DNA of 64,000 bases from Nereocystis luetkeana (lineage: Eukaryota; Sar; Phaeophyceae; Laminariales; Laminariaceae): positions 310,001 to 374,000 of the forward strand of contig JARUPZ010000019.1 of the NCBI GenBank assembly GCA_031213475.1, given 5' to 3'. Positions 33,294 to 46,700 of this stretch are shown piece by piece (position 1 is the first letter of the stretch; each line of letters starts with the position of its first letter). Below the pieces are notes generated by a model, which saw nothing but the letters and a program-made list of their open reading frames with translations, ran no database searches and was not told the DNA's origin. The position numbers were made by a program, and so were the translations under genes.

Positions 33294-33854
33294 TAGATAT
33301 GCCACCGTATGTCTGTCGTGAAAAAGGACAATAATAATGTGTATCCCCCACAATGTGCTACATTGATGAGCTTTTCACAACGTTGATAACTCAAGACATT
33401 CCTGAAAGAAGAAATCCCCGGAAACAATAAAGGAAACCTCGTACTACTGCTGTATGCACAACAACAAGATCTCTACCTTCTATATTGAAATTTATATTTT
33501 ATGCCATGTATATTTTTCCCTCTATAATTTATCTACGATCAGCTATAGTCTACGTTGTCTATGCTCCCTCCTATATGTACTCGTCACTTTCTCTTCTTAA
33601 ATCCTTAGCCGCATCCAAGCTCCATCCCCACGCCATCGGCGTGCGTCTATATATCACCCCCCCTCCCCCTGCTCCTTCTCGACTCTCCTGACGAGACCTC
33701 TAAATAAAGCTGGTCCATGGAGTCTGAATCGCGAAACCCTCCTCGAAATGGCGACCTGTGTGTGTAGTGTGTAGAAAAATGCATAATAATAACCAATAAA
33801 CAGCCGTCTACATAAAGATGATACCTGGTGGTAGTATTGAATAGTATTCGTGAT
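33294..33854. other. no gene; repeat C copy and LINE-like crumbs
   Basis: A repeat C copy at 33366-33430. 33590-33690 is similar to 32300-32370 (CATCCCCACGCCAT-type blocks), suggesting a second decayed piece of the same LINE. Nothing codes for a recognisable protein. Confidence 0.35.
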
Positions 33855-33973
33855 AGTATGAAGGGGGTAGAAGAGCCTGCTATGCGACCCCGGATCTGAG
33901 TTACGAGTGTGGGAAGGAGAGCGAGAAGATGATGTGCGAAGATAATGAATGGGATGAGAAAAAAAAAAAAAAC
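33855..33973 (+). mobile_element. SINE family alpha, 5'-truncated copy
   Basis: Starts inside the body (GAAGGGGGTAGAAGAGCCTG) and runs to AATGAATGGGATGAG and an A tail. The tRNA head is absent. Confidence 0.75.
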
Positions 33974-34294
33974 ACGTATTAATAGTAGTACTGTAGTACG
34001 TATTATTGACTGATGGTGAGATGAGGGTTTATTTCCGGATCGCCCGTTCGTTGTGTCCCCCAGCAAAAAAAGGTCTTAAGTCCGTTGGGCTAAAAGTAAA
34101 AAAAGGTTAACCAATCACCTGCCCAATCACCTGCCCAGGTACCAGGTACCAGGTATGTATTAAGATATATCAGGTGAAGCAACCATTACTACATAGGACG
34201 GTCGTTAATGTCATGGTGCCTCATGGAGGTGTGATATGAGTGGAGTACTTGTTATGGGCTATAGATATAGATAATATTGCCTGCAGTTTCGTAG

Positions 34295-34632
34295 CAGAGC
34301 ACGCTTCTTCTTGGTAAAGTTTTTCTTGTTGCTTACCTCATGGAGAGCTCAATTAGGGTGGCGCAGGAAGTTAGTGCGACAGAGGGGGACAGTCGAGTGC
34401 CAGACTGTCCCCTGAACCGTGCATCTTCATGCATGCACAATCTACTATTAGTAGACGTTTCCGTTACTATTATTAGCACTTACATGCTCTCATACTCGTA
34501 GTACGTATCTGTCTGTCTCCTAATGCTGATACAATCAACGGAGACGTTTCCGTTAGGAACACGTCACGTGCTCTCATACTGGTACGTATTGCACCGCTTT
34601 ATAGCTACTGGTACGTGATACCATCACATTAA
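34295..34632 (+). repeat. dispersed repeat B, copy 2
   Basis: Contains CTTCTTCTTGGTAAAGTTTT, a hairpin made of GGGGGACAGTC and GACTGTCCCC, GGAGACGTTTCCGT and CACGTCACGTGCTCTCATAC. It is the most complete of three copies. Confidence 0.6.
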
Positions 34633-35294
34633 CCCACCCTGAATAGTTGTAGATGCAGACCACACGACAATCGAAGGATGACCACACCATGTCATCCCAG
34701 AAATCGGAAAGGGGCGTCGAAGTTGCGGCTATTCGAAACACACTATATGAAGCAATAAACATACCCCACACCTCTCGTATTGAGGCTCGAACATATACCA
34801 CTGTTACATACCTGGTATAGCAGTAGTACCACGTACCCTACGTATAAAAAATAAAAAAATCAGGTACGATGTGAAGCTGTGGCCAATCGCGGGGCTCCTG
34901 GCGTGTGATTTCTACTTGATTCTAAGGTTTGTACCTGATTTTGGTCATAAAGGCTGGTTTGTAGTATTTCAGCTTGAGAAGTAGTGTACTGCTTGTTTGT
35001 ATGCTCTTCTGTGGTGGTACTGCCGTATGATGGGACATGCAAGGCGGGAGAAATACTGATGATGAAGTAAGCGTCCCTCTTTCGCGAATTGTACCTGGTA
35101 ATTTATATTTTTTCAGAATTCGGGGAGACGAAATATTTATATGAGTGAGTATAATACGTATGTACCTGGTACTACTTTTGGGGTACGTCGTATGTACGCA
35201 GCGTATGTTTGGTATGCGTACGTATTCAGTAACAATCTTAACCTGTTTGCATAGTAAGCGGTACTAGAGGACCGCAAACACCGCTTATTGCGTC
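34633..35294. other. no recognisable gene
   Basis: AT-rich sequence with TACCTGGTA motifs. I see no coding or structural feature. Confidence 0.4.
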
Positions 35295-35545
35295 GGGCGC
35301 GTGCAGGCTTGCAGCTCGCAACCTCTTCGTGCGTCAAGCGCGTGCGGGCTTGTAGCTCGCGGCCTCTTCGTGCGTCGGGCGCGTGAAGGCTTGCAGCTCG
35401 CGACGGGCGCAGGGAAAACAACGCACAAAGCCCACCGAGGTCTGCACTTCGATCCCTACTACTGTAGGTTATATTTGATACGGGAGGGGCGCCCTGTTCT
35501 TTGTGCTTGCTATCGACGCACGCGCTCGCTATCGAGGGTGTATAA
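35295..35545. repeat. left copy of a repeat flanking a LINE; 45-bp tandem units
   Basis: Two and a half tandem units of about 45 bp (CGTCGGGCGCGTG-AGGCTTG-AGCTCGC) followed by GGTTATATTTGAT, GGGGCGCCCTGTTC and GCTATCGACGCACGCGCTCG. The same string of blocks recurs in direct orientation at 37195-37400. Confidence 0.6.
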
Positions 35546-35899
35546 CACAGATAAGACAGAGATAGTAGAGTGGGGAAGGAGGAGGGGGGAAGAGAGATAC
35601 GCAGAGGGAGGTGGGGGGGGGGGATAGCCCAAAACAACAGGGAAACAAACAAAAAAGAAACTAATGGACCCAAAACGAAACGAAAAGCAAGACGACTGAG
35701 CAAAGCAAAGGAAAACGCAGAAGGCAAAAAGCGGAAAGCAAAAAAGGAAGATACAGAGACACAAAGAGAGGCAAACGGGAGAAAGGAAAGAGGAAAAAAA
35801 AGGGGAGGAAAAAAAGGGACAAACAGGGACAAAAGGGGAGGGGCTGATAGATAAGACGAAAGACAGGCATTGGTGCAGGCAAAGGTTCCCGGGTGGCAC

Positions 35900-37135
35900 C
35901 ATGGTAGTTACTTGGGTCCCAAAGAAGGGAGCGTATCGTGACGATGATGGCCAAACCCAGGCGTCAGTCTGTCCAGACCGCCCCCCCCCCCCCTTCCCCT
36001 CCTCCTCCCTCGTCCCCTTTTCGCCCCCCCCTCTTCCCTGCTCTCCTGCGCGCGTGCAATGGCGTCAACGGTTGTAGTCGCGGTTGCAGCCATCCTGTGC
36101 CGTTCTGCCGATGCCTTGTTCTCATCCTTGTGGCATTTGTACACTAAGACCTCCGCCTCTTCCTCGACCCGTCGGAACCATCTGCTGGTTTTCTGTGCTG
36201 CCTCGCGCCACCCTTCGAGCTTAATGCCAAACTCTGTGAGGTCCTCCTCAAGGTACCTCATCCAGTCCCACTCCTGTTCTCCGGGTTAGCCCTCACCCCC
36301 GACCATCTCCAAGCATCACACTCTTTGGCAGACGCTCCTCTCCCATGCGTGTCACAAAGCCCGCAAACAATAGCTTACGCCTGCGTACCGTCGTCTCGAC
36401 GCTCTCGGAGTTTGTCCTGAGAAGCGCGCTGGCATAGGATAGAATGCGGTTTCTGCGCTTTCATTTTCGCTAGCCTAGGCATCGGAGAAGCGTGTTGTTC
36501 TGGACCTCCCGTAGCCTGCCGTATTCAGCCTTGCTCGGGCTCCAAGTAACGCATCCGTAGAGCAACGTTTCGAGCACCTCGTCTCTCAGCATCCGCACCT
36601 TCAGGCGTAGGCGCACACCCGGGCGGTCATAGATTCCCATATCATACCGCCCGAAGCACGCCCATGCAATTCTGCTCGTAGAATCTGCGCTGATAGCTCC
36701 GACCAAGTACACAAACTCGAGTGCTTGTTGGTGCACTTGGCCGGTTGCGGTGACCGTGAACGGCACGTTCCCCCCAACTTTTGTTTGCAGACACATTTTC
36801 TCCGTCTTGGCCTCCGAGACCGTCAGGCCGGGCGCGGCAGATGCAGCCACGATCACCGTCAGCATCCTCTCTAGGCCGTTAGGTGATCGCGATGCAATGC
36901 CCGCATCGTCAGCATACAGCATTGCCCACAATGCCTAGGCCTCTTTCTCCTTCCCCCCTGTCCGTCGGCTTGTCCGGCTCGTGCCTTCCCCCTCTTCTTT
37001 TCCTCCTTCTCCTCCTTTCGTTGGAGTTGCACCATGCTGTCCGTGATGTCTTCGTCAGCGGCGAAGCGTTCCTCCGCCACACGCAGCACCGCTGTGAAAG
37101 ACACGTCGAACATCAATGGCGCGGCAAGCACCCTC
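35900..37135 (-). mobile_element. LINE fragment with RT palm (YADD) and C-terminal tail
   Basis: Read on the minus strand: LAAPLMFDVSFTAVLRVAEE (about 37130-37070) and MVQLQRKEEKEEKKRGKARA, then in another frame MLYADDAGIASRSPNGLERM (catalytic YADD, about 36925), LTVSEAKTEKMCLQTK, DRPGVRLRLKVRMLRDEVLE, TLLYGCVTWSP and the tail RYLEEDLTEFGIKLEGWREA (about 36260). At least two frame changes and a deletion are present. This is the only copy in the window that retains the RT active site. It is related to the LINE at 1-640. Confidence 0.8.
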
Positions 37136-37194
37136 GCCGAAGACCCTTCACGTCGAACATATCTGAGCCCTCGCCATCATCTGCAGTAACAGAG

Positions 37195-37400
37195 CACCAC
37201 AATCTTCTCGTGCATCGGGCGCGTGGGGACTCGGAGCCCGCGACGGAGGTAAGCGGAACAAAACACTCACAGCTCACCAAGACCTGCGCTGCGAGCCCTA
37301 GGTTATATTTGATCCGGGAGGAGCGCCCTGCTTTTTGTATTTGCTATCGACGCTCGCGCTTGCCAGCGCCCGCGCGCTTGCTATCGAGTGTAAATATTTG
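37195..37400. repeat. right copy of the repeat flanking the LINE
   Basis: Matches 35295-35545 (GCATCGGGCGCGTGG, GGTTATATTTGATCCGGGAG, GCTATCGACGCTCGCGCTTG). A third scrap lies near 37530-37620. Confidence 0.55.
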
Positions 37401-40400
37401 AGAGGTGCTCGTACAGACTCGTGGAAGTATTTGTGCTCGTTTTGATGTGACACAGTTTCCGGAGAAGGGGGGGGTGGCACTACGCCTTGTCCATAGAATA
37501 TTGCTGGCGTCTGAGACAGCACCCTCGCACGGGTAAAGCTTGTTATTGACGCACGCGCTTTTGCCATCGACGCCGCTGACCGCAGGGCAGACGCCAAGGG
37601 CAGAGCGCAGCTCGCAACTCGCCGGCACGAGGGATCCGCTGGGAGCTTGTCAAGATCAGAGCTAGCAGCTTTTCTTATTTACCAGGATACCGAGGCACCT
37701 TCTGGCTTTAGTGTATGGCAGCCGCCGATTTTTGCGACTGCCTTGTTCTTATGTTCCTGAGTTTCTTGTCTGGAAATAATGTTTTTGGGGATGGCTGAGT
37801 TTCTTACGGCACGCTTTCTTATTCCATTCCACTGGACCAGGGGGGAAAGTAGTAGGTTTGGTAGAGAGGGAGCAGAGGTCAAGCAGAGTTGAGGTCAATA
37901 GACAGGAACGCATAGAAAGCAACTACTTTTCCGAGGAAAAAAGGGCGGCACGATAAGCAAGCACGCAAAGGAACCAAAGAGAACGCAGAGAAAGCAAATA
38001 TCGTAGAAGCGACTATTATTTTGTCGTAGACTCGCTGAGCGCGAAGCTGGTGCTTGCTTACATATAAATCAAGCGAAATAAAGACGAAGACAAACGTAAG
38101 CGAGTCTATGTTGCTATTCATGTTACTGCTGCTGTCGCGTTGTCAAAAACTAATAAAATCAGAACGTCAGCTCAACCTCCGACTTCACAAGCTATTACCA
38201 GGTACGAACAAAAACCAAGCATGGCTTTTTTTGTTGGGGGTATCTTCGTGATGCAATCCAAAGCTTTCACCACATACGTACATACCTGTCCTCATCATAC
38301 GGAATTTTATCAAGCGGTTCTCGACGTTGGGACCCAGTGAGGGGTCTCTGCCCCCGTGTGGTTGTATGAGGGCAAAACAGACGCCAAACACTCCAAATTA
38401 GTTACTCTTTGGCTCATTCTTATCGGAGAGCTTTTTTTCCATAATTTCCAAAGTTCGGAAACATTTGTAGATATGTATCAATATGCGGAGGCGTTCTGCC
38501 ACTATTCGTGAAATTCTCCAGAGGCAAAAAAAACAAGCTCGTTAAATTTCACACTTTTGGAAAAAAAAAAAGCAGGAAAAATTGGAAGAATGAAAAATTG
38601 CGCGAAAAAAATGTCGAAAAGCTGGACAAAAAGCTCTCCGGTAAGAAGGAATGACCCTTAAGCCGTTTTGGAACCTCGAGATAGCTGTAACTAAAAACAT
38701 GTAAGCTTGGTCTGATTAACCATCTGTGAAGTGCGAGCGCGCAAGCAGCCGCATGAGTAGGGTCATACTGCGCCCGGGTCATATGATTGGACTCTCCGAG
38801 CATGATAAATAGTCTAGACGCCAAATCCATCCCACTTCACTGCTGCTGCTGCAGCTGCCGCGATTGGGGAGGTGTAACAAAACGCATCATTTCTCTTCTG
38901 ATATATATAGCAGCTACATACAGTACAGTATGCTTGACAACGGGTCAGTCACTAGATCTGAACTCTCGAACGTCAAAGCCAGCAATTCTTCCGAAACCGT
39001 CGACGATTTGTCTGATGCACAACAACGTGATGGGGCACGTAAGCTTCCTCGCTATATATTGCACCCTCTCATACGTGACACCCAAAAATGCTTAATGGCA
39101 TGGCATGAGTCTACGAGAAGAACTAGACGGAGACGCCACGAACGTGCGTGTCATGCAGGGTTTTTCTACCAACCGTCTTTTTTTCAATCACAACGAACCA
39201 CAACCAGCAAACTGCAGGCGGCATGGAACGCTCTATGTATGGGTTGTCCTTGGCGCCTTTAGCTGCCATGCCGGGAAGTGCTTTTCGGAAAGCATCGGCG
39301 ATGCCGACGTCAACGAGCCCGTACATATTCAAGAAACAAGGCAACTCTTGCCATTTTTATTACAATAATAATCGCGTTTTTCTGGAGGTACGTATTACCT
39401 ACTGCGTTTCATTAATAGGGATAAAATATTGATCGATCCCCCAGTCCAGGGTAATCCAATCCTTATACCACTCTCCCCCCCTCTGAACGGCGAGATATTT
39501 GGGGCGTCGGTGCCGTATACGGCCGTACGCTGACCTCCCCGCTTCGGTTCAACACCTGGGGAACCAGGGAGATACGTGTGTTCAGGGACGCAGGGCTTCT
39601 ACTAAAGAAACGTTCCAAGTGAGTGTCGAACCCGTGTCCTCGACGACGTCAAAAAAGGAAAAGGTGAAGGTATTACTTACTGAGCAATGGGGGCAAATGA
39701 TCGACCGATCACCCAGCCCAGGGTAATCCTTACTACGGTTTGGCCATCCGACATTGTTTAGCATGAGCTTCAACGCTGATCACTCAGAAACATTCCCCGA
39801 AGGAACACCAAGGGAAACCGAAACCCAGGAAACACTTGAATAAAACGTAATACGCATAGATTTCGTACCTTTAATCAAGAAGCACATCAACGGCCGCCCA
39901 CGTAAAGCCAGCTGCAAATGCTGAAGAAAAGTTTTTTTACTGGATCAATGGTACGCTCTATAATCTCAACCAGCTACGCAACAGAAAAAAACGACGATGG
40001 GAAGTTATTCCGAATACTCGGAACGCCTGGTTTCTAGTGCCGCCATGCTATTGGGCGATAAATGGTCGATACATCCCACATGCAGACGCCAACGCTCTCG
40101 GCGCAACAGCTATGACAACGACACACTCTACCCACGGGGTGGGGGCATGGCAAACGAAAATCTGAAGCACAGCAGTGGCAACGACGGACAAGGTATCGAC
40201 ACAAACCCGCCAGGGGCATCAAGCGTCTCGATGCTACTGTAATCAATCCACGCGATCTTTCGGTAAAACGCACGCGTGGGGGGTTGAAAATAGAAGCTGA
40301 GAGCACAAAAACGTCCACCACCACCGTACTCAAAACGAAACTATACAAATGTAAAATATTTAGTACTGCGTACTGCTATATGTTTGTGCAAAGGCCCCGG

Positions 40401-40740
40401 CCCCCGATGGACACATCATCAAAGCTGCAATATCCATAGTATGTACGAATGTCTACGTAGTTCAAGACATTGACTTATTATCATACCCGAGAAAAACGAT
40501 GTCGCGAATAAATACGTCTTCCGCACACAAGTTGTCCCCTGCGGCACGAGTCCCCGCCAGCGTAAAAAAACGAACATTGACCGCAACCTCACAGCGCAAG
40601 ACACACAGACCAAGGACAACCCTCGACAGACCAGACATCAGCGCGCAGAGCGGCATATCACACATCCCTGTGCCCCCCCTCCCGCCCCCCGCCCCCCCCC
40701 GCCCGATGCTAAAAATAAAAAAATAAAAAAATAGTTTCAC
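37401..40740. other. no recognised gene; candidate exons only
   Basis: About 3.3 kb without a family I recognise. The frames 38864-39262 (+) and 39105-39368 (+) are open for 133 and 88 codons and have mixed composition, but overlap each other and show no domain. A repeat C copy lies at 39742-39835. GTCCAGGGTAATCC-type sequence occurs at about 39444 and 39716. 40640-40735 is C-rich, then A-rich, just past the 3' end of the FKBP-CS gene on the other strand. Confidence 0.35.
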
Positions 40741-40747
40741 ATCATCC

Positions 40748-43700
40748 TCACGCCTCTTCCGGGTAAAACACGTCTTGCCAAAGACTGTCGTAAGGCTTCC
40801 TCTTCTCCAGAAACACCTGTACGCAGGTCTCCCCTAGGCTCCTGGGCCCCTGGCGCACGTCGTCGCCTTTCGTGGCCGCGGTCGAACCTGGCGTGTCCAG
40901 CGACAGGTCCGTCATGAGCCAATAGCTGCCGTCGAGCCCCACCTTTCCTTGAAAGCGCCCCTCCGTCACCACACCCGCCCCTGTCACCTCGACGCGCATA
41001 CGGTCTGGGTGGATCTCGCAGGTAACGTCCTTCGCGCGGGTGCCCTTGAGTTTTAGGGGAGAGAGGAGACGGAAGAGCCAGTGAAAAAAACGAGGCAAGG
41101 GAGGCTCAGCGCGGGGTCAGACGGAGTCGTAGGACATGTACACCCGCACCGACAAGGCCCAACACGAAAACCAATACTATGCTACCGGTATTTCCTGTAG
41201 AGCCCCCAACTACGGTAGGATCCTTCGCACTTCAGAGCCTGAGGAATGATCACCGACGAGGGCTCCTCATCCACGCTTAAGCTGGGGAGCTTGCCATTAT
41301 TACGGGGGACCATAATAAATACGGCCTACGGTATACACGAAAACCTATACATGCCCCTGTTTTTACGAACAGCGTTTTTGGTCCTATTTACTATGATCCC
41401 CCGTAATTTATACGGAGCCGGCACGTGTAAGGTAAACATAGGTATCGCCCGTCATCGTGAAACACCTACAGCAACCCATGCGGTGATTGTGGGTCGGGGT
41501 TACGCCGTACAGTTGTGTGCTTCACGGCTGGTTCTTGAGTGAGCTATAGACTCGCTTGAGGTGAGGAAGAACCGCAGCAAATGTAGGTGCTTCCCGTGCC
41601 GTGGCACGCGTCACTATTGTAACAAACACCTGCTGTGACCAATCCCACCCACCATACGAGGGGCTGCACTTTGTTTGGTTCGTTTTTTTTTTTCCTGACC
41701 GGTTGAGTCCCCTAGAGCGAGCAACTACCGGGTAACAACGACACTTTTCACTATCCAAATCGTGGCGGTATTTTGTTTTCAGGACTATAGTAGCGCATAG
41801 ATCTGCTGGTCGGGGTTGCGCGGACAAGGTTCTTCGAAGTTATGGTTGGCGCGAGAGATTTTGAACTCCGTGTGTGCGGAGCTCCCAGAAAAATACCGCA
41901 CCACTCCTACCTTGAGATTGCTCTGGTACCCGGTACAACGTACCACAGGTGGCTAAATACTTCGAAGTGCACAACTATTAATAGTCCAATGGTTGATACA
42001 GTCTTGAAGATTGGACGGGGGCAAAAGCGGCCCAGACTTGAAAGAATTTCGGCCTCGCTACTGCTTCACCACTACTATCCACGCCGACCTTGGGAACAGG
42101 AATGTAGAGGTCGAGGTAGCTGATCTTCTCGATGTAACCGAAGTCGCGCGTGTAACCCTGCACCTTCTGCTTGGCCATGATTTTACGCGCCTCGTCGCTG
42201 TTGACGTCGTACACTTTCTTATTCCGGTGATCTCTGTCTTCCGGCGTCGTCTTCTCTTTCATCTCCACCTCTGCTTGCACCCGTTGGTCGATTCCTGTCA
42301 TCAGGCCCAGGGCACAACCGTGGCAGCGAGCGCGTGTATTCATCAGCGTGGCAAGCAGGGGGGGCGGTGTTGAGGCGCGGGCGCCACAAGACGAGATCTT
42401 ACAGCCTATACCAAGTACCCATACATGCAAACTACAGTAGTGCACCCTCCGCATCGACCCCACGGCAGTGCGCGCGCAACTACCGGCACGCAGAGGGGAA
42501 GACACCGGTGGCTGCTCTTTTTGCGCGGTAGTCCCATGGACACAGCGGGAAAGCTCCCGCATGTGGCTTGCAAAAACACCCAGTCAGCGATTGTGGCCTG
42601 CGTACGGATAGCGCGGAGGGCGCATCGAGTCATTTTCATGAAAATGGCAGTGTTGGCCGAGCAGAGGGCTTGACGCAAAAAAGGGCATAAGTCAAAAGGT
42701 CGGACGGGGCGGAGTGCCAGGTGGAGCAAATCGAAGTGAACGCACCCAGGCTTGAACTGCGCTGGACATAGGTATGTAATTTAGATATACATATGTCTGA
42801 ACAAATAGTATTGCGGCGACGGCGGCGGTGGTTGTTTGCGCATCCTAGTATCATTGATAGTACCTGGAGGGGCCAAAGGAGCGGCTTGATGCCCATCTCA
42901 TTTGTGCGCGAAGCGCGTAGGCAGACGTTCCAACACAAAACTTCTAGATACGCAGGTAACAAACACTCCCCATTTTCGGTTTGAAGGACTGCACCGTACG
43001 AGCATAGTCACCGTCTTCTTCGACGGCACAATTCTTAACCCCCCTCCCCTTTCCCCCTCTCCCTCTTCTTACACTCTACAAAAACCCCACGCGAAATCCG
43101 CTCAACCACAACCCTCCCACCAAACCCTACCTGCTTCTTCCCTCATGGGGCTGGTGCCGTCTGCCAGCTCCTCCTTCCACCGCGCCCTCAGCTCGTCGTC
43201 GGTCTCGACCTTGCCCGGAACCGCGTTGTACGTGAGGGCCATATCCACCCAGTCCACGAGCTCGAGCCGGGTTTCCACCGTGGCATTCTGGGGGATTTTC
43301 GGCGGCGCCCCCGCAGCGCCGAACGCGTACTGCGGTCCGCAGATTAGGGTGGCGGCCTCCCCCTTGCGCATCGTGGACACGGCCTTGTCCCAACCGTGCG
43401 TCGCCTCGCTCGGCCACCGACCCTGGGGAGTTGCAAGGGGGAAGAACAAGGTGTGTTCGGCGAGGGGTCGCGGCGCACACGCGCAATGATTACAGGAGGC
43501 ACGAAAGAAAGTAGGGGAATTTCCTTGGTAGGCAGGGAGAGTGGTAGGGCCGGCCGGCGGCAGAGGTGACGAATTGAGGCGACCAAGTCGACGATGAGAA
43601 AATCGTGTTATTTATAGCGCAAATGGACGATTTCCGCGCAAGAAAACGTCGTACAGAGTCAGGCTGATATTTCGGACGACCTATTAATTTATATCAAGAG

Positions 43701-46700
43701 ATAACTTTTTCCATGCAACAAAATATATATATATATATAAAAAAAATGTGACCCATGAGAAAACTGCTGGCACCTATCACCGTTATCTATACTCGTGGGT
43801 ACAGATTGCCGTCGTGGGGTCGACTGTCGACTACGACAAGGTAAGGCGCGAGGCGTACACCTACGAGAAATAGCAAAGTAGGACGGAAGGATTATCATAT
43901 CCTCGTGGAGTCGATCCACGCAAATGTGTTTCGATCTCGTGAAGAGAGCGCAGCTCAACAGAGGACGCTGTTCCCCTAAGGATTCAAGAGTCACATCGTA
44001 TACATCCATTCATAGCAGCACGTAAGTAGATCGTGAACATTTCAGCGAAGCGACCTCTTCCGCACGAGCTAGGTGGGCCCAAAACGTCTCAACCAAAAGA
44101 GAGGAGCGAACACATGACAGCAATGGGCAGGAAAGGCCACCGGGCCATGCGAACAAGGACAGCCTACTCCCACCGAACGACAACTGCAATTCTGCAGCCC
44201 GCTAGCCTCCGGCGAAGAGCAAGCTTGCGAGGGGGCGCGATTCTCACCAGAAAGAACTCGAACGGCTTGCTTCGCTCATCGCCGCTGGAGCCGATCTCTT
44301 CGCCGCCGAGCAAAAACATCTTATAGTGCACCTTGACCTATCAATGCAGTGTATCAGCCAAGTATGCGTCGATGGCAACAACGGGCAGCGGTTGCAGCAG
44401 TGGACGACGAGGAAAGCGAGGGTTGGCGAACAGACACAGCGATGCGATCCACCGGCCCGCCATATATGTATCGATATTTCTCTGCTTGGAAGAACAAAAA
44501 AGCAGCGAACGTACACAGAGGCGGATGTGACGATCGACCCTCGATCCATGAAGCGCAGTTTTAGGATCGTCGGCAGTCGTGATCGTCAGGTCCTGATGAG
44601 AAACTATCTGTTTCATCCACACACAATACGTCGAGAACAGCAAGGAAAACAACGTCCAGACCTCTGCTTCCCGCAGGCGTGATGGTTTCACGTACCAATC
44701 GCTATAAGGCGGTGCAATACGTACCAGTGTGGGATCTAGTGACGTGACGGAAACGTCTCCGTGCATCTTATCAGCATGAAGAGATACGCAGATACGTACT
44801 CCGAGTATGATACCACGTGACGTGTTCGTAACGGAAACGTCTGGCAGATGGTACCATGCCTGAAGATGCATGGTTCAGGGGGCAGCCCGGCACTGCGGCT
44901 GCCCCCCCCTGTCGCACTCTGATCTCGCACTCTTATCATCGAGCTCCCGTGGAATAACCAACAAGAAGAACTCTATCAGGAAGAAGCGTGTCCTCGCCGG
45001 CATCGACGTACCTGCGTCCTCCTCCATAATGCACTTCTTTACACAGGGGTGTCTATTCCAGGAACATGAAGTACGTATGATACGTACTCGTAGCAGACCA
45101 AAGAGCTGAACGTACCGACAGTGCGACTCACGTGCCGTTCTCTCGCTTAGAAAACTTACGGTACGAAGTGCTGCTATCTCTACATATCATACTGCCCTGT
45201 GGGTATGAAACATCAACATAATCAAAATAATTGTTTCATTTTACATACGGGATATAGGCTACGTCCTACTGGAGCGGCTCTGTTAGAAATATAACACGCA
45301 CGAGTACCCAGTGCTAGTTGGTGCTACTCAGTCAAAGGTCGGGCAAGTTGCTGACCACACAGGGGGCGTGTTAGAATAGGCACCCAGTGTTCTGTATATC
45401 GAAGGTCAATAGCATTGGCTGTCTCAGTGTCTCGATGCTGTTGCAGTATCCATTCGACGTATAGATCGAGCGGCGCCGATTGTATCGTATTGTATATTGT
45501 GTGTATGTTTGGCGTTACATTTCGGGTGGAATGCGAATCTGGGCTTCAGATGTCTCTGTTCGATCGTCGATCGTCAAATTGTTTCCAATGCTGTTCGAAC
45601 TCGAGCTTCGGATTTGTATGTTTCGATCCCAAAAAAGAAGACACTGCTTATACAGTCCGAATGCGCAAAACCGGTCCGGATTATTTTCGATGCGAGGATC
45701 CGATGGGCAAGCCGTCAGATTTTGGACCAGAATCCGACGACTTGGCCCATCAGATCTTCAAATCGAGGAACGGAGTGATCTCTAAATTCAACATGTTATC
45801 CACGCAAGCAAAATTGCAGCAGAACGATCGGTGAGTTAGATGATGACACAGCTGTATAGCGACGTTGCTTCGCGCCCGACGCGCAGTTCGCGGTCGGCGC
45901 ATCTCTCCGTGGCCGGCCGGCGCGGGTTCGGGCCTAAAGACCAAGAGAAGCGAACTCGGCGAATACCTCTCCGTGGATACGTACTCGCAGACTACTGAAG
46001 CAGCAACAGTTAGTCAGCGTGCCGGACTCGGATGCGTCATTGTGTCAAAATACAAAATTCCAAGACAGGTTGGCTCGAGCGCACTCGGCATGTCTCTTCG
46101 CCGCCAGACCAGAGGCAGTGAGCGTGGGCTCGGACGCTTGGGTCCTACGCCTAGCGCAGCGCACTCGGCGCGTCTCTTCGCGGCGCCAGACCACAGCAAC
46201 AGCAGTTGGTCTCGGCCTTTGCTCGAATCTCTGCATGCACAGTAAATCCGATTATTTTGCACAGCAGGAAGACTACCGTTTCAATTTGCGAACTTTCACA
46301 GCTGAAAATGCGATCGCGTTGAAATCTGAAGCTCAAAATCTGAGATGCATAGGAAACGGCCTCACTCTATCTCGATTTTATCTCGCCGTCCTGGTCGGGT
46401 TCATGTTCATGTGTTGGCCGGAGAGCGCCTGCAAAAGCTATCCACTGGTACACGTACATATTAACGTAAGCCTGATCAGCCATACAGCCGGCGGATGCAA
46501 GCGCCATTTCGGATCAGCCTTTCACGAAGCAGCTCTCCGTTGCACCTCTATCGATCTACATCAATCCATGGTACAGCAGTAGCCTTACATGCATACTCAA
46601 GTACAGAACCAACTCCAACACACAAAATTCACCGTGCGTGTACTTGTGCACCTTGGAGCCTTTGGCTGGATTTCCGTCGCTCTCGTCGCCGAGCTTGTCC

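Noticed and set aside
35137-35902. Leu/Phe/Ser-rich minus-strand frames of 130-230 codons
   Set aside because: They are produced by purine-rich low-complexity sequence (GGAGG, AAAGG runs) and have no domain features.
44206-44340. Plus-strand helix-like frame KELERLASLIAAGADLFAAEQ
   Set aside because: It looked coding at first, but it is the exact complement of FKBP exon B, whose minus-strand reading completes the FKBP fold with correct splice phases.
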